64,000 nucleotides of DNA from CAKZQX01 sp034436755 (GCA_034436755.1 DAOTVB010000110.1:69336-133335); one strand, 5' to 3'; positions 8,236 through 18,387 are shown, counted from the stretch's first letter. Numbers and translations: made by a program. Notes: a model not told the origin generated them from the letters alone.

Positions 8236-9726
8236 TTACTCAATTATTGGTAGAGTAATCACGAAGGTCGCGCCTTCACCGATGGTGCTCTCGACCTGGA
8301 TCTGCCCATCGTGCTGGGTGATAATATGGGCACTAATCGCCAACCCCAGGCCGGTGCCGTGTGGCTTAGTCGTGTAGAACGGCTCAAACAGGTGCGGGAG
8401 ATGCTCCGGGGCAATGCCGATACCCGTATCGGTGATGCGGATATCAACGCGGGGGGTGCCGTCATCAATCGAGGATAGCAGTCGTGTCGCCAGGTTCAGT
8501 GTCCCGCCATTCGGCATAGCATCGCAGGCATTAAGCATCAGGTTGAGGAACACCTGGCGCAACTGGTCCGCATGCGCGGTACTGAGCGGCAGATCGGGAG
8601 CCAGTTCATGCATAATCGTGATCTGATTATGGCGCAGGTGCGTCTGGACCAGTTCGACCGTCTCCATTAAAATTTTGTTGACATTCGTCGGGGCAAGCTC
8701 GGCCTTCGTCGGCCGGTAGAAGTCGCGCATGCGGGTAATGATGCGGGCGATGCGCCCCAACTCATTCTGCGCAATATCCAGAAAGGGCCGCTGCGGTGCG
8801 TCTGCCGGCAGATCCTGCTCAACCAGGTAGAGGCTATTGCGCGCGGCATAAAGCGGATTATTGATCTCGTGGGCAACCGAGGCCGCCAGTTCACCCACGG
8901 CGGCCAGCTTGGCGCTCTGCAGCAACTGTGCCTGCGCCGTGTTCAGGCGAGCTTTCGCCTCCTCGTGCAGCGAGTGAATCCGCGCCAGATCGCGCTGCAG
9001 GGAAGCGGCATGCGCCCGCTGCTCGGCCTCGGAGATGGCAACCGCCGTCAGATCGGCCAGCGTCTGAATAAAGGGCAGATCACGCGGGTGGAACAGGTGT
9101 GCCTGTGTGTTACTGCACAACACCAGCGAGCCCAGGCGGGTCGTCTCGACGCGCAGGGGGGCAATCAGCGCGCTGGAGGGCGGCCAGTCTTCCATGACCT
9201 TTTGTAACTGCACAACCTGGTCTTCCTCCAGGCTGCTCAGACCCGTCGTCAGTTCCGGCCCGACCATCAGCATCGCCCGGGGCGACAGGAGCGCATGCCC
9301 GGCAATACCCTGTCCCGGTTGCAATCTGATATCAGGAACAAGCTCGGCGCTGGTCGCTCGCAAGGCCAGGCAGTCGGCCTGCCGGTCAAGCAGGAACAGC
9401 AGCGCGGTACTGGTGCCGGGAAAGAGCCGCGTCGCCGCGCGCACAATCAGCCGGACAATCGACTCAACATCGTGGATAATCAGCAGGGCGGAACAGATCT
9501 CCAGCAACGTGTCGAGCCGTTCCCCGGCAACATTACCCAGGGTTGCCCGGCGGATCGAAAGCTGCGCCTCCAGATCAGAGACACGCGCCGCCGTTGCTGC
9601 TTCCTGCTGCTGAGACTCGGCCAGTTGCGCTTCCAGTTCGGCGATACGCGCGTGCGTACCGCTGTATTTCTGCGCCTGACCGGACGGTGCCGGAGATTCA
9701 TTGCCATTGAGCGAATGCTTTGCCAT
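8236..9726 (-). CDS. GAF-domain sensor histidine kinase
   Basis: A 496-residue cytoplasmic kinase that autophosphorylates and passes phosphate to a response regulator, plausibly the receiver at 7282. Order: N-terminal coiled coil (about 20-60, ARIAELEAQLAESQQQ), GAF domain (about 70-225), a second coiled coil, HisKA with the phospho-His in ASVAHEINNPL (about 290), then the ATPase domain. That domain shows the N box LMLNACDAMPNGG, DTGIGIAPEHL, FEPFYTTKPHGTGLGLA and GEGATFVITLP. There is no transmembrane segment, so the signal is internal. The ribosome site before ATG 9726 is weak. Confidence 0.92.
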   Translation of the reverse strand: MAKHSLNGNESPAPSGQAQKYSGTHARIAELEAQLAESQQQEAATAARVSDLEAQLSIRRATLGNVAGERLDTLLEICSALLIIHDVESIVRLIVRAATRLFPGTSTALLFLLDRQADCLALRATSAELVPDIRLQPGQGIAGHALLSPRAMLMVGPELTTGLSSLEEDQVVQLQKVMEDWPPSSALIAPLRVETTRLGSLVLCSNTQAHLFHPRDLPFIQTLADLTAVAISEAEQRAHAASLQRDLARIHSLHEEAKARLNTAQAQLLQSAKLAAVGELAASVAHEINNPLYAARNSLYLVEQDLPADAPQRPFLDIAQNELGRIARIITRMRDFYRPTKAELAPTNVNKILMETVELVQTHLRHNQITIMHELAPDLPLSTAHADQLRQVFLNLMLNACDAMPNGGTLNLATRLLSSIDDGTPRVDIRITDTGIGIAPEHLPHLFEPFYTTKPHGTGLGLAISAHIITQHDGQIQVESTIGEGATFVITLPIIE

Positions 9727-9981
9727 TGATACCCAACCGTTATCTGGATTATTCCTGCCGGTTAGCCTATCGTATCACAGGATGCGCCGCGCGGCAACCC
9801 ATCGGTTGATAGATATGCGCACCTTTGACGCAGCCCTGATCGGCTGATGTTGGGATACGCGGTGCTCTGCTACGATGCGTGCTGTTCTCTCAGTTGCAGT
9901 GCCGGTATAATACTCCTGGTGACACGTTGTATGATGTTCGTTGTCCGCTATTGCTTTGTTCTTGCTACACGACAGGGCTCT

Positions 9982-10821
9982 ATGAAAATTGCAATTCTGG
10001 CCGATATTCACGCCAACCTGCGCGCGCTTGAAGCCGTTACCGGGCATATCACTGCCTGGCAGCCCGATGCTGTTGTTGTGGCGGGTGATACGATTAATCG
10101 GGGCGCACAGCCCCACGCCTGCCTGCAGTTTGTCCAGGCGCAGGCACGTACGACCGGCTGGCAGATATTGTGGGGCAACCACGAAGGCTATGTCGTTGCG
10201 CATACCCAGCCCGATGCACCGCGCCACGGTCCGGCCTTCGCGGTCAGCCGGCACTCCTACTGGACCTACCGCCAGGTCGAACAGGATTTGCCCGTCATCA
10301 CCGCGCTGCCCTTCGCCACCAGTCTTACCGCGCCCGATGGAACCGAGGTCCGCGTCACCCATGCCTCCATGCGCAGCGACCGCGACGGCGTCTACCACAA
10401 AACCAGCGATGATGAACTTCGCCGGCAAATTGGCGCCGCCCCCGCACCGTCGCTCTTCTGCGTGGGGCACACCCACGTTCCGCTGATCCGCCGGGTGGAT
10501 CAGACGCTTGTCTTTAATGTCGGCTCGGTGGGGATGCCCTTTGACGGCGACCCGCGCGCCAGTTACGGCCAGGTGGTCTGGCAGAACGGCACCTGGCATG
10601 CCACGCTGGTCCGGGTTGCCTATGACCGGGAGCAGGCCCGGCGCGACTTCTTCGAGACGGGATTTCTCGACGGCAGCGGCCCGCTGGGCTATCTGATCCT
10701 GGATGAGTTTGACACGGCCTGGCCGCGTCTGGGTTCATGGGCGCGGCAGTACCGGAACGAGGTACTGGCTGGAGCCGTGTCGATGGAGCATGCGGTACGC
10801 GCGTTTCTGGAAAGTTTGTAA
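9982..10821 (+). CDS. calcineurin-like metallophosphoesterase (YfcE/MJ0936 type)
   Basis: A 279-residue metal-dependent phosphoesterase of unknown substrate. The frame is open from 9847, but the conserved fold starts at MKIAILADIHANLRALEAV, so the ATG at 9982 is chosen; a weak GACAGGG lies upstream. Metal-binding motifs appear in order: DIHAN (about 8), GDTINRG (about 37), GNHEGY (about 66) and GHTHVP (about 162). About 90 residues follow the last motif, more than in minimal YfcE-type enzymes. The OsmC-like gene starts 20 bases downstream, suggesting an operon. Confidence 0.88.
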   Translation: MKIAILADIHANLRALEAVTGHITAWQPDAVVVAGDTINRGAQPHACLQFVQAQARTTGWQILWGNHEGYVVAHTQPDAPRHGPAFAVSRHSYWTYRQVEQDLPVITALPFATSLTAPDGTEVRVTHASMRSDRDGVYHKTSDDELRRQIGAAPAPSLFCVGHTHVPLIRRVDQTLVFNVGSVGMPFDGDPRASYGQVVWQNGTWHATLVRVAYDREQARRDFFETGFLDGSGPLGYLILDEFDTAWPRLGSWARQYRNEVLAGAVSMEHAVRAFLESL

Positions 10822-10841
10822 TCGGTAGAGAAGGAGGAGTC

Positions 10842-11252
10842 ATGTCACAGATCGAAGTTACCTGGGTCAATGAACACCGCTATCTGGCCGTGGACAGTAC
10901 GAATCATACGGTTGTTCTCTCGCCGCCCAACGATATCGGCATTAAGCCATCTGACGGGTTGTTGATTGCCCTGGCCGCATGCGCTGCTCACGATATCGTC
11001 GAGATTATCAACAAGCAGCGGGCGCACCTGGCGCGGCTGGTCATTGCCGTGGAGGGTGCGCAGGCTCCGCAGCCGCCCTGGGCCTACCAGCGCATTCATC
11101 TGCGTATTCAGGTGACCGCGCAGAACCTGCGCCACGAGCAACTGGAGCGCGCGGTTGATCTGGCGCTGAACAAATATTGCTCGGTGCGCGCGTCACTCTC
11201 ACCCGATATTGTAGTTACATTCGAGGTTGATCTACAGAGCGAAGGCGCGTAG
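10842..11252 (+). CDS. OsmC/Ohr-family protein
   Basis: A 136-residue OsmC-fold protein; relatives reduce organic hydroperoxides through two cysteines. ATG 10842 has an ideal AAGGAGGAG upstream. Features include the substrate-pocket segment GIKPSDGLLIALAACAAHD with the first Cys, and the second Cys in ALNKYCSVRASL, the usual placement of the reactive pair. It follows the phosphoesterase gene by 20 bases. Peroxidase activity is a family inference. Confidence 0.85.
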   Translation: MSQIEVTWVNEHRYLAVDSTNHTVVLSPPNDIGIKPSDGLLIALAACAAHDIVEIINKQRAHLARLVIAVEGAQAPQPPWAYQRIHLRIQVTAQNLRHEQLERAVDLALNKYCSVRASLSPDIVVTFEVDLQSEGA

Positions 11253-11387
11253 CCGCGTAGGAGAAAGGTCCAGCGTTCCTTCAGTCACCTGACCAGGAGC
11301 GATTCTGGTCAAATGACCAGTTACCGTTATCGCCCTGCTGCGCTACAATATTCTCAGGCACGATTTGGATGGGGCGAAAGTGCCAAG

Positions 11388-11426
11388 ACCACGAAGGCTG
11401 CTGTGACGACCAGCAGCCTTCGTGGT
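11388..11426. terminator. strong hairpin between convergent genes
   Basis: A perfect 16-bp stem (ACCACGAAGGCTGCTG / CAGCAGCCTTCGTGGT) with a 7-base loop. It lies between the OsmC-like gene (+) and the exporter gene (-). There is no clear U-run, but position and stability fit a shared terminator. Confidence 0.6.
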
Positions 11427-11438
11427 ATGTAACGCGAC

Positions 11439-12917
11439 CTACGCAACTGGTCGGGACGACTCACGCCGGCGAAGCGTTGCCCGGCGCTCCTGCAGCAGGC
11501 CCCAGGTGCTCAACCCCAGCGCCAGCAGCAGCAACACCACCGCGACAAAGAAAGTATCGTGCAGCCCGGCAACCTGAGCCAGTGCCGGCGCATCGGTTGT
11601 CTCGCCCGTCAGCGGCTCACTTGCGGCGGCCGCCACCCGGCTGGCCCAGATCGTCCCCAATAGTGCAATGCCGACCGTTTGCCCCAGCGTGCGCGTCATC
11701 GCCAGCAACCCGGAGGCCACGCCCAGCCGCGTCTGCGGTACGGTGCCCATGACAGCGCTGTTGTTGGGCGATTGGAAAATCCCCATTCCCAGGCCAACCG
11801 GCAGAAAGCGCAGAATGTAGCCGAGCACACTGGTATGCGTGTCGAGCGACATCAGGCCGGCATAGCCAACCAGCATCACCAGCAGCCCGACAATGGTGAT
11901 GGCACGCGTCCCCACCCGATCCGACAGCGCCCCGGCGATGGGGGCGGCCACACCCAGCGCAATCGGTACCGGCGCAAGCAGCAACCCGACGCGCTGTGTA
12001 TCATACCCCAGGATATTCTCCAGATAGAAGGGTATCAGCATCAGGCTCCCGGCAACCAGAATGAATGAGATTAACCCATTGATCAGATTTATACTAAACA
12101 GACTATTGCGGAACAGTGTTAGATCGACCATTGGCTGGCGGCTCTTCCACTCAATGAAGATAAAGATGAGCAGAAAGATAATCCAGCCGGCAAAGAGCAT
12201 GCGAATTATCTGCTGATCAAAGCCAAACTGCTGCCCCAGCGTCAGCCCCAGCAGCAGCCCCAGCAGGCTGAGGCAGAGCGTGGCGGCCCCCAGGTAGTCA
12301 AACCGCTGCCCGCCGGGCGGCCGGGTATCCGGCACAAACCGGAGAACGATCAAGATACCAACAATACCAACCGGTATATTCACAAAGAAAATCCAGTGCC
12401 AGGAGAACTGTTCAATCAGCACACCCCCCAGCGCCGGGCCGACAACAATCCCAATCGAGACCATCAGCCCGGTAATGCCCAGCGCCTTGCCCCGCTCACT
12501 CGGCGGAAACGCCTCGGTGACAATGGCCGGACCCAGGGCCATCATCATCGCCGCACCGACCGCCTGGAGCACGCGAAAGCCAATCAGCCAGGCAATCGTC
12601 GGCGCCACCCCGCACAATCCTGAACCAACGGTGAAGATAATAAATCCCAGCGTATAGAGCAGCTTCTTGCCAATAATATCGGCCAGACGCCCCACGCTTA
12701 ACAGGAGGATTGTCACCGTTAAAAAATAGCCCAGTGCCACCCACTGCACAATGGCAAAGGTGGTATTTAGCTCACGCTCCAGGGTGGGGAGGGCAATATT
12801 GACGATACTGCCATCAATTGTTGATAAAAAAATGCCCATGGCGACGGCTGCCATTGCGTACCATTTGCGGCTATAGTCAACGTCCGGCCGGCGCATCTGC
12901 TCACTCGAAGTGGTCAA
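11439..12917 (-). CDS. MFS drug exporter, DHA2 (EmrB/QacA) family
   Basis: A 492-residue integral membrane antiporter with about 14 helices, the number typical of DHA2 proton-drug antiporters. Motif A-like VGRLADIIGKKLLY follows helix 2. Motif C-like GIVVGPALGGVLIEQFSWHW is near residue 165, and SIVNIALPTLERELN is the helix 1 motif D. The start is a TTG (12917) with AAAGGAAG just upstream. No regulator is adjacent. Substrates cannot be predicted. Confidence 0.9.
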   Translation of the reverse strand: MTTSSEQMRRPDVDYSRKWYAMAAVAMGIFLSTIDGSIVNIALPTLERELNTTFAIVQWVALGYFLTVTILLLSVGRLADIIGKKLLYTLGFIIFTVGSGLCGVAPTIAWLIGFRVLQAVGAAMMMALGPAIVTEAFPPSERGKALGITGLMVSIGIVVGPALGGVLIEQFSWHWIFFVNIPVGIVGILIVLRFVPDTRPPGGQRFDYLGAATLCLSLLGLLLGLTLGQQFGFDQQIIRMLFAGWIIFLLIFIFIEWKSRQPMVDLTLFRNSLFSINLINGLISFILVAGSLMLIPFYLENILGYDTQRVGLLLAPVPIALGVAAPIAGALSDRVGTRAITIVGLLVMLVGYAGLMSLDTHTSVLGYILRFLPVGLGMGIFQSPNNSAVMGTVPQTRLGVASGLLAMTRTLGQTVGIALLGTIWASRVAAAASEPLTGETTDAPALAQVAGLHDTFFVAVVLLLLALGLSTWGLLQERRATLRRRESSRPVA

Positions 12918-13120
12918 CGCAACTTCCTTTCACACAGTTTTGCTTGCGTGTTCCAGGCGTTATCAGGCAACATCTGAAACATGCAATAATCGCACTCAAT
13001 ACCATTGGTATGCATTATACCTGGTTTGGTGGGGCGATCAGAAAGTGCCGGGAGGACGCGGCCCAGATCATGCTATACTTCTATCTGATGCATTGTTCTG
13101 AGATGAAGGAATTGCGCTCC

Positions 13121-15085
13121 ATGACTCGTCGCTGCCTGACCGATATCAGCGGTTCGTTTTACGATCCGACCAAACCTTTCCGCAACTGGTCGGCCCTCCC
13201 GTTTTATCAGCTTGATCTGCCCCAGATGCCCTTTGTCGATCAGCTCCAGCTTGCGCAGGGGTTGGCGCGGGCCGGCACATACCTTGAGCGAATTCAGGCG
13301 CAGGGCTACACCGGCATTGTCATTGATAACCTGCCCCATCTGGTTGGCTTTGAGACGGCCCCGGTTGAGATCTACCCCGGCAGTAGTCCCTATCGCCTGC
13401 GCGCGGCGATATACCGTCAGGCATTTGGGCCGCTGTTCGCGGATGCGGTACAGCGCGGCATGGAAGTTTTTGTGACGACCGATATGCAGTGGAGTACGCC
13501 TCCCGTGCGGCGCTTTGCCCGGCGGATGACAGCGCACAACCCGCGCCTGGCGGAGATCAACCGCTGGGCCGTGGAAGAACTGTTTACGCTGCTGCCCCAG
13601 GTGCGGGGGCTGATTGTGCGCGTTGGGGAGACGGGCGGCGCACATAACCAGGGTCAGAGTTACATGGGCCACATGCTCTACACCACCGCCGACAGCCTGC
13701 GCAGTCTGATCGCCACGCTGCTGCCGGTGTGTGAAGCCTACGACCGGCTGCTGATCATCCGCACCTGGAGTATCGGCATTGGCGAACTGGGGGATCTGCT
13801 CTGGTCGCCCACCCGTTATGGAGCCACCTTCGCGGACTATACCTCGCCGCATCTGCTGGTCTCGATCAAGCATGGTCCCTCGGACTTCTTCCGGCACCTG
13901 CCGCATAACCCGACGCTCGGGCTCCCCGGCCCGGCGCAGATCGTTGAAATGCAGAACCGGCGCGAGTATGAACTCTTTGGGATGGTACCCAGTTCTATCG
14001 GGGAGTTGCATCAGTCGGTTCTCCAGCATGCGGTGGCAACCAACCGGCAGTTTGCGGGTATCTGGGCCTGGAATGGCACCGGGGGCTGGGGCGGCGGACG
14101 AGCGGCACTCGGCAGCGAGGGCTGGAGCCTCTGGACGGAACTCAACAGCGCGCTGACGGCGGCCCTGGTTCACAATCCTGACCTGGATACATCAGCCTTT
14201 GTCTACCGCTGGTGCGATGAACATTTTGGCGGACCATTCGGCGCGGCGGTCGCCGATCTCTATCGGGACTCAGCACAGGTGATCACGCAGGCCTGGTATC
14301 CCGGACGCCTCACGCACGGGAAGCGCACGCTGGGATCGATCTATCTGCCGCCGCTCCTCTGGATCTGGTGGATGCGACCAACGGCTTCGCTGGTTATCTG
14401 GGCCTATCTTGCCACCGCGATAGAGGACCGGGAAACGCTACTGCGGGAGGATGCCGCGGCGGTGGAACGCCTCGCCGGACATGCCGAACGGTTAGCGCGC
14501 CTGGCTCCGGTGGCGGATGCGCGCGCGGCCGGCGTGGTGGAGAGCGCCTACTACTTTTGTGATCTGCTCAATGTGGCCCGGCAGATTCGCGCGCTGATGC
14601 TGCGGATGTTTGCTGCCGCATGGTCTGCCCGGCACGCCGACTGGCGCGCCTTAATCGTCGAGACGCCCGGCGTGCGCCAGGTTATCGCGCAGCACCAGGC
14701 AGCCTGGGCGGGCAATGCCGACTTACCGCCGCTCGAAGTTGAAGAAATCGCTACCTTTCTGCGTAGCCTCGAGCGACACCCGAAGATGTTCTGGGCGCGC
14801 GCACGCCTGGCCTGTATGCTGGTGGACCGGCTGCAAACCCGGCAGCACCGGGGACGCCAACGCCACCCTGGACGAATGATCGCCATGGCTGTGCTTGTGT
14901 TTATGCTCTTTTACGAAGATCGTCCGCGTGCCGGTATTGCCGGGGCAGTCGCCTCACTACTGTTTATCCCGCCACTTCGCCAGCGTGCGGTGCGGCTGCT
15001 GCTGCCCTGGCTGAATCGTCGCTTCAACCTGCTGCCGTCGATCTTCTTTGAGGCGGGCCCCGCCGTTACGGAGTGGACGGCCTGA
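13121..15085 (+). CDS. putative (beta/alpha)-barrel glycoside hydrolase-like protein with C-terminal membrane segment
   Basis: A 654-residue protein; function not established. The frame is open from 12818, but ATG 13121 is chosen because GAAGGA lies about 10 bases upstream and the earlier part overlaps the divergent exporter gene. The first 400 residues read as a TIM barrel: GYTGIVIDNLPHLVGFE, VFVTTDMQW, RGLIVRVGETGGAHNQG, LLIIRTWSIG, HLLVSIKHG and FAGIWAWNGTGGWGGG. The regular carboxylates and tryptophans at strand ends resemble alpha-glucuronidase-type hydrolases (GH67/GH115), though I cannot place it in one. The C-terminal 200 residues are helical and include a hydrophobic pair of segments near MIAMAVLVFMLFYED. 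The 3' end overlaps the convergent PHP gene by 20 bases. Confidence 0.72.
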   Translation: MTRRCLTDISGSFYDPTKPFRNWSALPFYQLDLPQMPFVDQLQLAQGLARAGTYLERIQAQGYTGIVIDNLPHLVGFETAPVEIYPGSSPYRLRAAIYRQAFGPLFADAVQRGMEVFVTTDMQWSTPPVRRFARRMTAHNPRLAEINRWAVEELFTLLPQVRGLIVRVGETGGAHNQGQSYMGHMLYTTADSLRSLIATLLPVCEAYDRLLIIRTWSIGIGELGDLLWSPTRYGATFADYTSPHLLVSIKHGPSDFFRHLPHNPTLGLPGPAQIVEMQNRREYELFGMVPSSIGELHQSVLQHAVATNRQFAGIWAWNGTGGWGGGRAALGSEGWSLWTELNSALTAALVHNPDLDTSAFVYRWCDEHFGGPFGAAVADLYRDSAQVITQAWYPGRLTHGKRTLGSIYLPPLLWIWWMRPTASLVIWAYLATAIEDRETLLREDAAAVERLAGHAERLARLAPVADARAAGVVESAYYFCDLLNVARQIRALMLRMFAAAWSARHADWRALIVETPGVRQVIAQHQAAWAGNADLPPLEVEEIATFLRSLERHPKMFWARARLACMLVDRLQTRQHRGRQRHPGRMIAMAVLVFMLFYEDRPRAGIAGAVASLLFIPPLRQRAVRLLLPWLNRRFNLLPSIFFEAGPAVTEWTA

Positions 15086-15779
15086 GCACGCGCTGGGTCT
15101 GGCCGACCAGCCAGCGCGTGATAAACTCGACATTGTGGCCCAGGGTCCACTGCATGCCGCCGGCCTGGATCTGGCCGCTTTTGATGGCCGCACGCAGATC
15201 GGCTGCCGTAGTACCGGGGAACTGCGTGTACCCCAGGCCGAGCGTCGGCAGATGGTGCGAGTCGCTGCCACCGCAGCCGGGCATGTTCAGTTGCCGTGCC
15301 ACTGCGGCCGCCTGGACATTGTTCCGGGCCAGCCAGAGCCCCGCGTTAAACGTCTCCATGGCATCAATCGGCCACTCGCAGTCGGGGCCAACGCAGCGCT
15401 CGTGCAGGCGCGCCTGGCCCATCGAAGGCACGCGCCAGCCATAGGGATGCGCCGGAATGCACAACCCACCCTGCGCATGTACGGCAGCAATCGTCTCGGC
15501 GGCGGGACGGTGTGGCAACAGCGGCTCCTCGATAAACAGCGCCAGCATGTGCCCCTCTGCCGTCGAAACCTCCTCGCCGACGATTACCTCAATGCCGTAG
15601 GAACCGGCAATCTGCCGGGCCTCCAGCGCGCCGTCAATCCGATCATGGTCGGTGATGGCAATCACCCGCAGATCGGTATTGGTAGCAACATACTCCAGAA
15701 TATCGATAACACTTGCCGTTCCATCACTGCTATAGTTGGTATGAATATGCAGATCAGCCTTGCTCCAGGATGTATTCAC
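15066..15779 (-). CDS. PHP-domain phosphoesterase
   Basis: A 237-residue metal-dependent phosphoesterase of the PHP family (YciV/RNase AM-like relatives). GTG 15779 is chosen because AGGAGGGG lies 8 bases upstream and the conserved DLHIHTNYSSDGT starts 8 residues later; the frame itself continues to 15869. Metal ligands are visible in DLHIHT, AITDHDRIDGA, EEVSTAEGHML, IPAHPYG and GGSDSHHLP. Members act on nucleotides or short nucleic acids; the substrate here is unknown. Confidence 0.88.
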   Translation of the reverse strand: MNTSWSKADLHIHTNYSSDGTASVIDILEYVATNTDLRVIAITDHDRIDGALEARQIAGSYGIEVIVGEEVSTAEGHMLALFIEEPLLPHRPAAETIAAVHAQGGLCIPAHPYGWRVPSMGQARLHERCVGPDCEWPIDAMETFNAGLWLARNNVQAAAVARQLNMPGCGGSDSHHLPTLGLGYTQFPGTTAADLRAAIKSGQIQAGGMQWTLGHNVEFITRWLVGQTQRVLRPSTP

Positions 15780-15984
15780 CGGATCACCCCTCCTCTGTCT
15801 GATCATCGTCTGGTCGTAGAGTATACGAAACCGCGTCCCAGTTATGCGGACACGGTTCCGTATTAGCATAGCGCCCGAAGATTGTGGTTCTTCTATGAGT
15901 GTGTTAACAGAATGCTAAGAGATTGTAAAATCGGGCGCGGAGGGGCGCCGGGCCGATAGCCGCGTGATGAACTGAACTAGAACG

Positions 15985-17295
15985 TTAACCCGTGGCATGG
16001 CGCTCTTGCAGGGATTGTACCCGCATCGGCTGCAGCTTGCCATAGGTAGCGGTGCGCCAGAGCCACTCCATCGGTCCAAAGCGGAACCGCCGCACCCACC
16101 AGTTACTAATGATCACCTGAACCGAGAAAATGGTAATGCTCAAGAGCAAGCCGAGTGCCGGGCCGACCTGCCCCATCAGTCCCAGGCCATAGCCATAAAA
16201 AATTGTTGTGCAGACCAGGGTCTGGAGCAGATAGTTGCTGAGCGCGGTACGCCCTACAGCCGCCAGTGGCATAAGCCGCTGTTGCCAGGATTGATTCTGA
16301 GTCAACTGGATGAGCGCCGTCACATAAAACAGGCAGAGCGCGGGGGCACCAATGACAAAACTTACGACCGAGAGCAGCAAGGGCAACGAAAACTCCGCCG
16401 GGTTGACAAGCGTACTTAACCAGACGTACAGCAGGTTGGTAACCAGCCCCACCACCAGACTCCAGCGCATCACCCGGCGGAAGAAGGGCAGATTGGCCGG
16501 AATATCGTGCAGCAGTCGGCGGCGGCCTACATACAGACCGAGCAGGAACATGGCAAGAATGACAAAGAACATGCCATTCAGAAAGATTCCCATCGTCGAA
16601 AACGCAAAATCCTGCAGTCGCTGCATTGCCATCTCGGCAAAGCTGCCCTCGGTGTAGATGCGCAGGGCTTCCTGGTAACTGGTTTTATACTCGGCGATGG
16701 TCAGGGCCATCTGCTCATCAACAATGGCTGCGCCTTCGGGCGTACTGCCTGCCAGGGCAACCAGGCCGAACAGACCGGTGTTGAGCACCATTGGAATAAT
16801 CAGCAGAATGACGGCCCAGATGAGCAGTGTCCGCGGGGAGCGCTTGCGAAAGAAGAGCAGGAGTGTGCCCAGGATGGCATAGTAGGTGAGAATATCACCC
16901 GGCCAGAAGAGCAGCACATGTGCCAGCCCAAACAGCAGCAGAATGAACATACGCCGCAAGTAGAGCGGCACAAAGCGGATGCTGCGACTCTCGGCCCGAC
17001 TCATTTGCATAGTCAGGCCCAACCCAAACAGCAGCGAGAACATGGTGAAGAACTTGCCCTCAGCCGTGAAACGAATGAAGCTCGCAGCCGCCTGATTAAC
17101 CGGGCCGGGCCAGGGTGATGTTTCCAGGACAAACTGATAAACGGGCGCGGCGAAGATCATCATATTCACGAGCAGAATGCCGAAGATGGCAAAGCCTCGC
17201 AGGATATCAACGATCGCAATCCGTTCGCGCGGTTGGGTTGGCGCAACCGTCTCCGCCATCGTTTGTCCGCGTTGCGCTACTTCATGAGTTATCAT
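15985..17295 (-). CDS. DUF418 family membrane protein (YeiB-like)
   Basis: A 436-residue polytopic membrane protein of unknown function. ATG 17295 has GGGAAGG about 6 bases upstream; the in-frame extension to 17355 lacks such a site. The N-terminal signature ERIAIVDILRGFAIFGILLVNM is characteristic of the family. About ten hydrophobic helices follow, and the DUF418 C-terminal region begins around RTALSNYLLQTLVCTTIFYG and ends in GPMEWLWRTATYG. Neighbouring genes give no functional clue. Confidence 0.88.
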   Translation of the reverse strand: MITHEVAQRGQTMAETVAPTQPRERIAIVDILRGFAIFGILLVNMMIFAAPVYQFVLETSPWPGPVNQAAASFIRFTAEGKFFTMFSLLFGLGLTMQMSRAESRSIRFVPLYLRRMFILLLFGLAHVLLFWPGDILTYYAILGTLLLFFRKRSPRTLLIWAVILLIIPMVLNTGLFGLVALAGSTPEGAAIVDEQMALTIAEYKTSYQEALRIYTEGSFAEMAMQRLQDFAFSTMGIFLNGMFFVILAMFLLGLYVGRRRLLHDIPANLPFFRRVMRWSLVVGLVTNLLYVWLSTLVNPAEFSLPLLLSVVSFVIGAPALCLFYVTALIQLTQNQSWQQRLMPLAAVGRTALSNYLLQTLVCTTIFYGYGLGLMGQVGPALGLLLSITIFSVQVIISNWWVRRFRFGPMEWLWRTATYGKLQPMRVQSLQERHATG

Positions 17296-17337
17296 GATTT
17301 TCCTTCCCAGTGTAGGTATACTAATCTTTATGCCAGA

Positions 17338-17425
17338 CGCAAAAGCTGGTTCCACCCTGCCGCAGGCGAAATTTCCTTTTGGGTGAGCAACCGTGTACCT
17401 TTTGTAACCTGTAGAGCAGGAGCCG
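17338..17425. repeat. partial family A repeat
   Basis: The segment with CCACCCTGCCGCAGGCGAAATTTCC matches one arm of family A (compare 58490-58510), followed by degraded flanking sequence ending GTAACCTGTAG. The central palindrome and the other arm are missing. The remainder of the 17296-17664 gap shows no gene. Confidence 0.45.
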
Positions 17426-17664
17426 ATGCTGATACCAATGCGTCTCTACAGTGAGCAAGAAATCCTGTTGTCGTATTATGACAACCCATCGGTATGACCA
17501 GTTGTCGTTCCGGGTTCCGTGATGTGTGTACGGGTAACTCTATTGTAAAAATAGGCTGATAGACGGAAATCAGTCTCAGGAAGGAACAGCGCTTAGTCAA
17601 AAGGGAGGAAGCCGCCCGGACAGGGGAATAGAGCAGAACGTGCCGCCTGCCGGCACTGTGGAGG

Positions 17665-18387
17665 TTACACAATCAGCAGGATGCCGATGCCAATCAGGAA
17701 GAAATACAACACCCGCTCGAAGCGCGCTTTCGGGATGGCCTGGTTCAGCCGCCCACCCAGGAACACGCCCAGCATAATCAGCGGGAAGGAGCAGCCAAAC
17801 AGCCAGAAGACCTGCGGCGTCCACAACCCGGCGACCCCGTGCCCCAGCAGGATCAGCAGGCCGGTCGGCACAAAATAGCCCTGGAGCGTCGCGCGAAACC
17901 GCTCCGGCGACCAGCGCTGGAGTGTGCCGTACATCACAATCGGCGGGCCGTTGGTGTTGTACGCGCCCCCCAGGATACCGGCGATAAACCCGAAGAGATA
18001 GGCCAGCCCGCCGTATCGCAGTGCCGGGAGTTCCGGTCGTGCCAGGTTGTACAGCCCGAACAGGATCAGCACAATACCCAGCACCGCCTTGACCAGTTCC
18101 TCCGGGATGCCCTTCAACAGCAGCAGCCCGACCGGAATACCCACGAAGGAGGCCAGGATCAGTCGCCAGGCGGCACGCAGATCCACGGTACGCCAGCCCT
18201 GTAGCAGGATTGTCAGGGCGGTGGTTGTGCCCACAAACGCCACCAGCGGCGTCGCCATGCGGATGTCGATCACCAGGGCCAGGATCGGCATAGCGAGCAG
18301 CGCGTCACCAAACCCCAGCGTCGAGCGCGTAAAGGTCGTGCAGAAGAGGATCGCCATAACCAGCAGTGTCAGTGGGAGAGAAACCAT
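17665..18387 (-). CDS. TauE/SafE family membrane transporter
   Basis: A 240-residue protein with about eight hydrophobic helices, the normal size for TauE/SafE (DUF81) permeases that move sulfite, sulfoacetate or related anions. ATG 18387 (MVSLPLTLLVMAILFC) is chosen because the upstream in-frame part is polar and repeat-like. Family features include TLGFGDALLAMPILAL in the first repeat and GFIAGILGGAYNTNGPPIV in the second, the twofold pseudo-symmetric loops. The ribosome site is weak and the substrate is unknown. Confidence 0.82.
   Translation of the reverse strand: MVSLPLTLLVMAILFCTTFTRSTLGFGDALLAMPILALVIDIRMATPLVAFVGTTTALTILLQGWRTVDLRAAWRLILASFVGIPVGLLLLKGIPEELVKAVLGIVLILFGLYNLARPELPALRYGGLAYLFGFIAGILGGAYNTNGPPIVMYGTLQRWSPERFRATLQGYFVPTGLLILLGHGVAGLWTPQVFWLFGCSFPLIMLGVFLGGRLNQAIPKARFERVLYFFLIGIGILLIV

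Noticed and set aside
12818..13120. Upstream extension of the barrel-protein frame
   Set aside because: It overlaps the 5' end of the divergent exporter gene, has no ribosome site and reads as non-protein-like sequence; ATG 13121 has GAAGGA in place.
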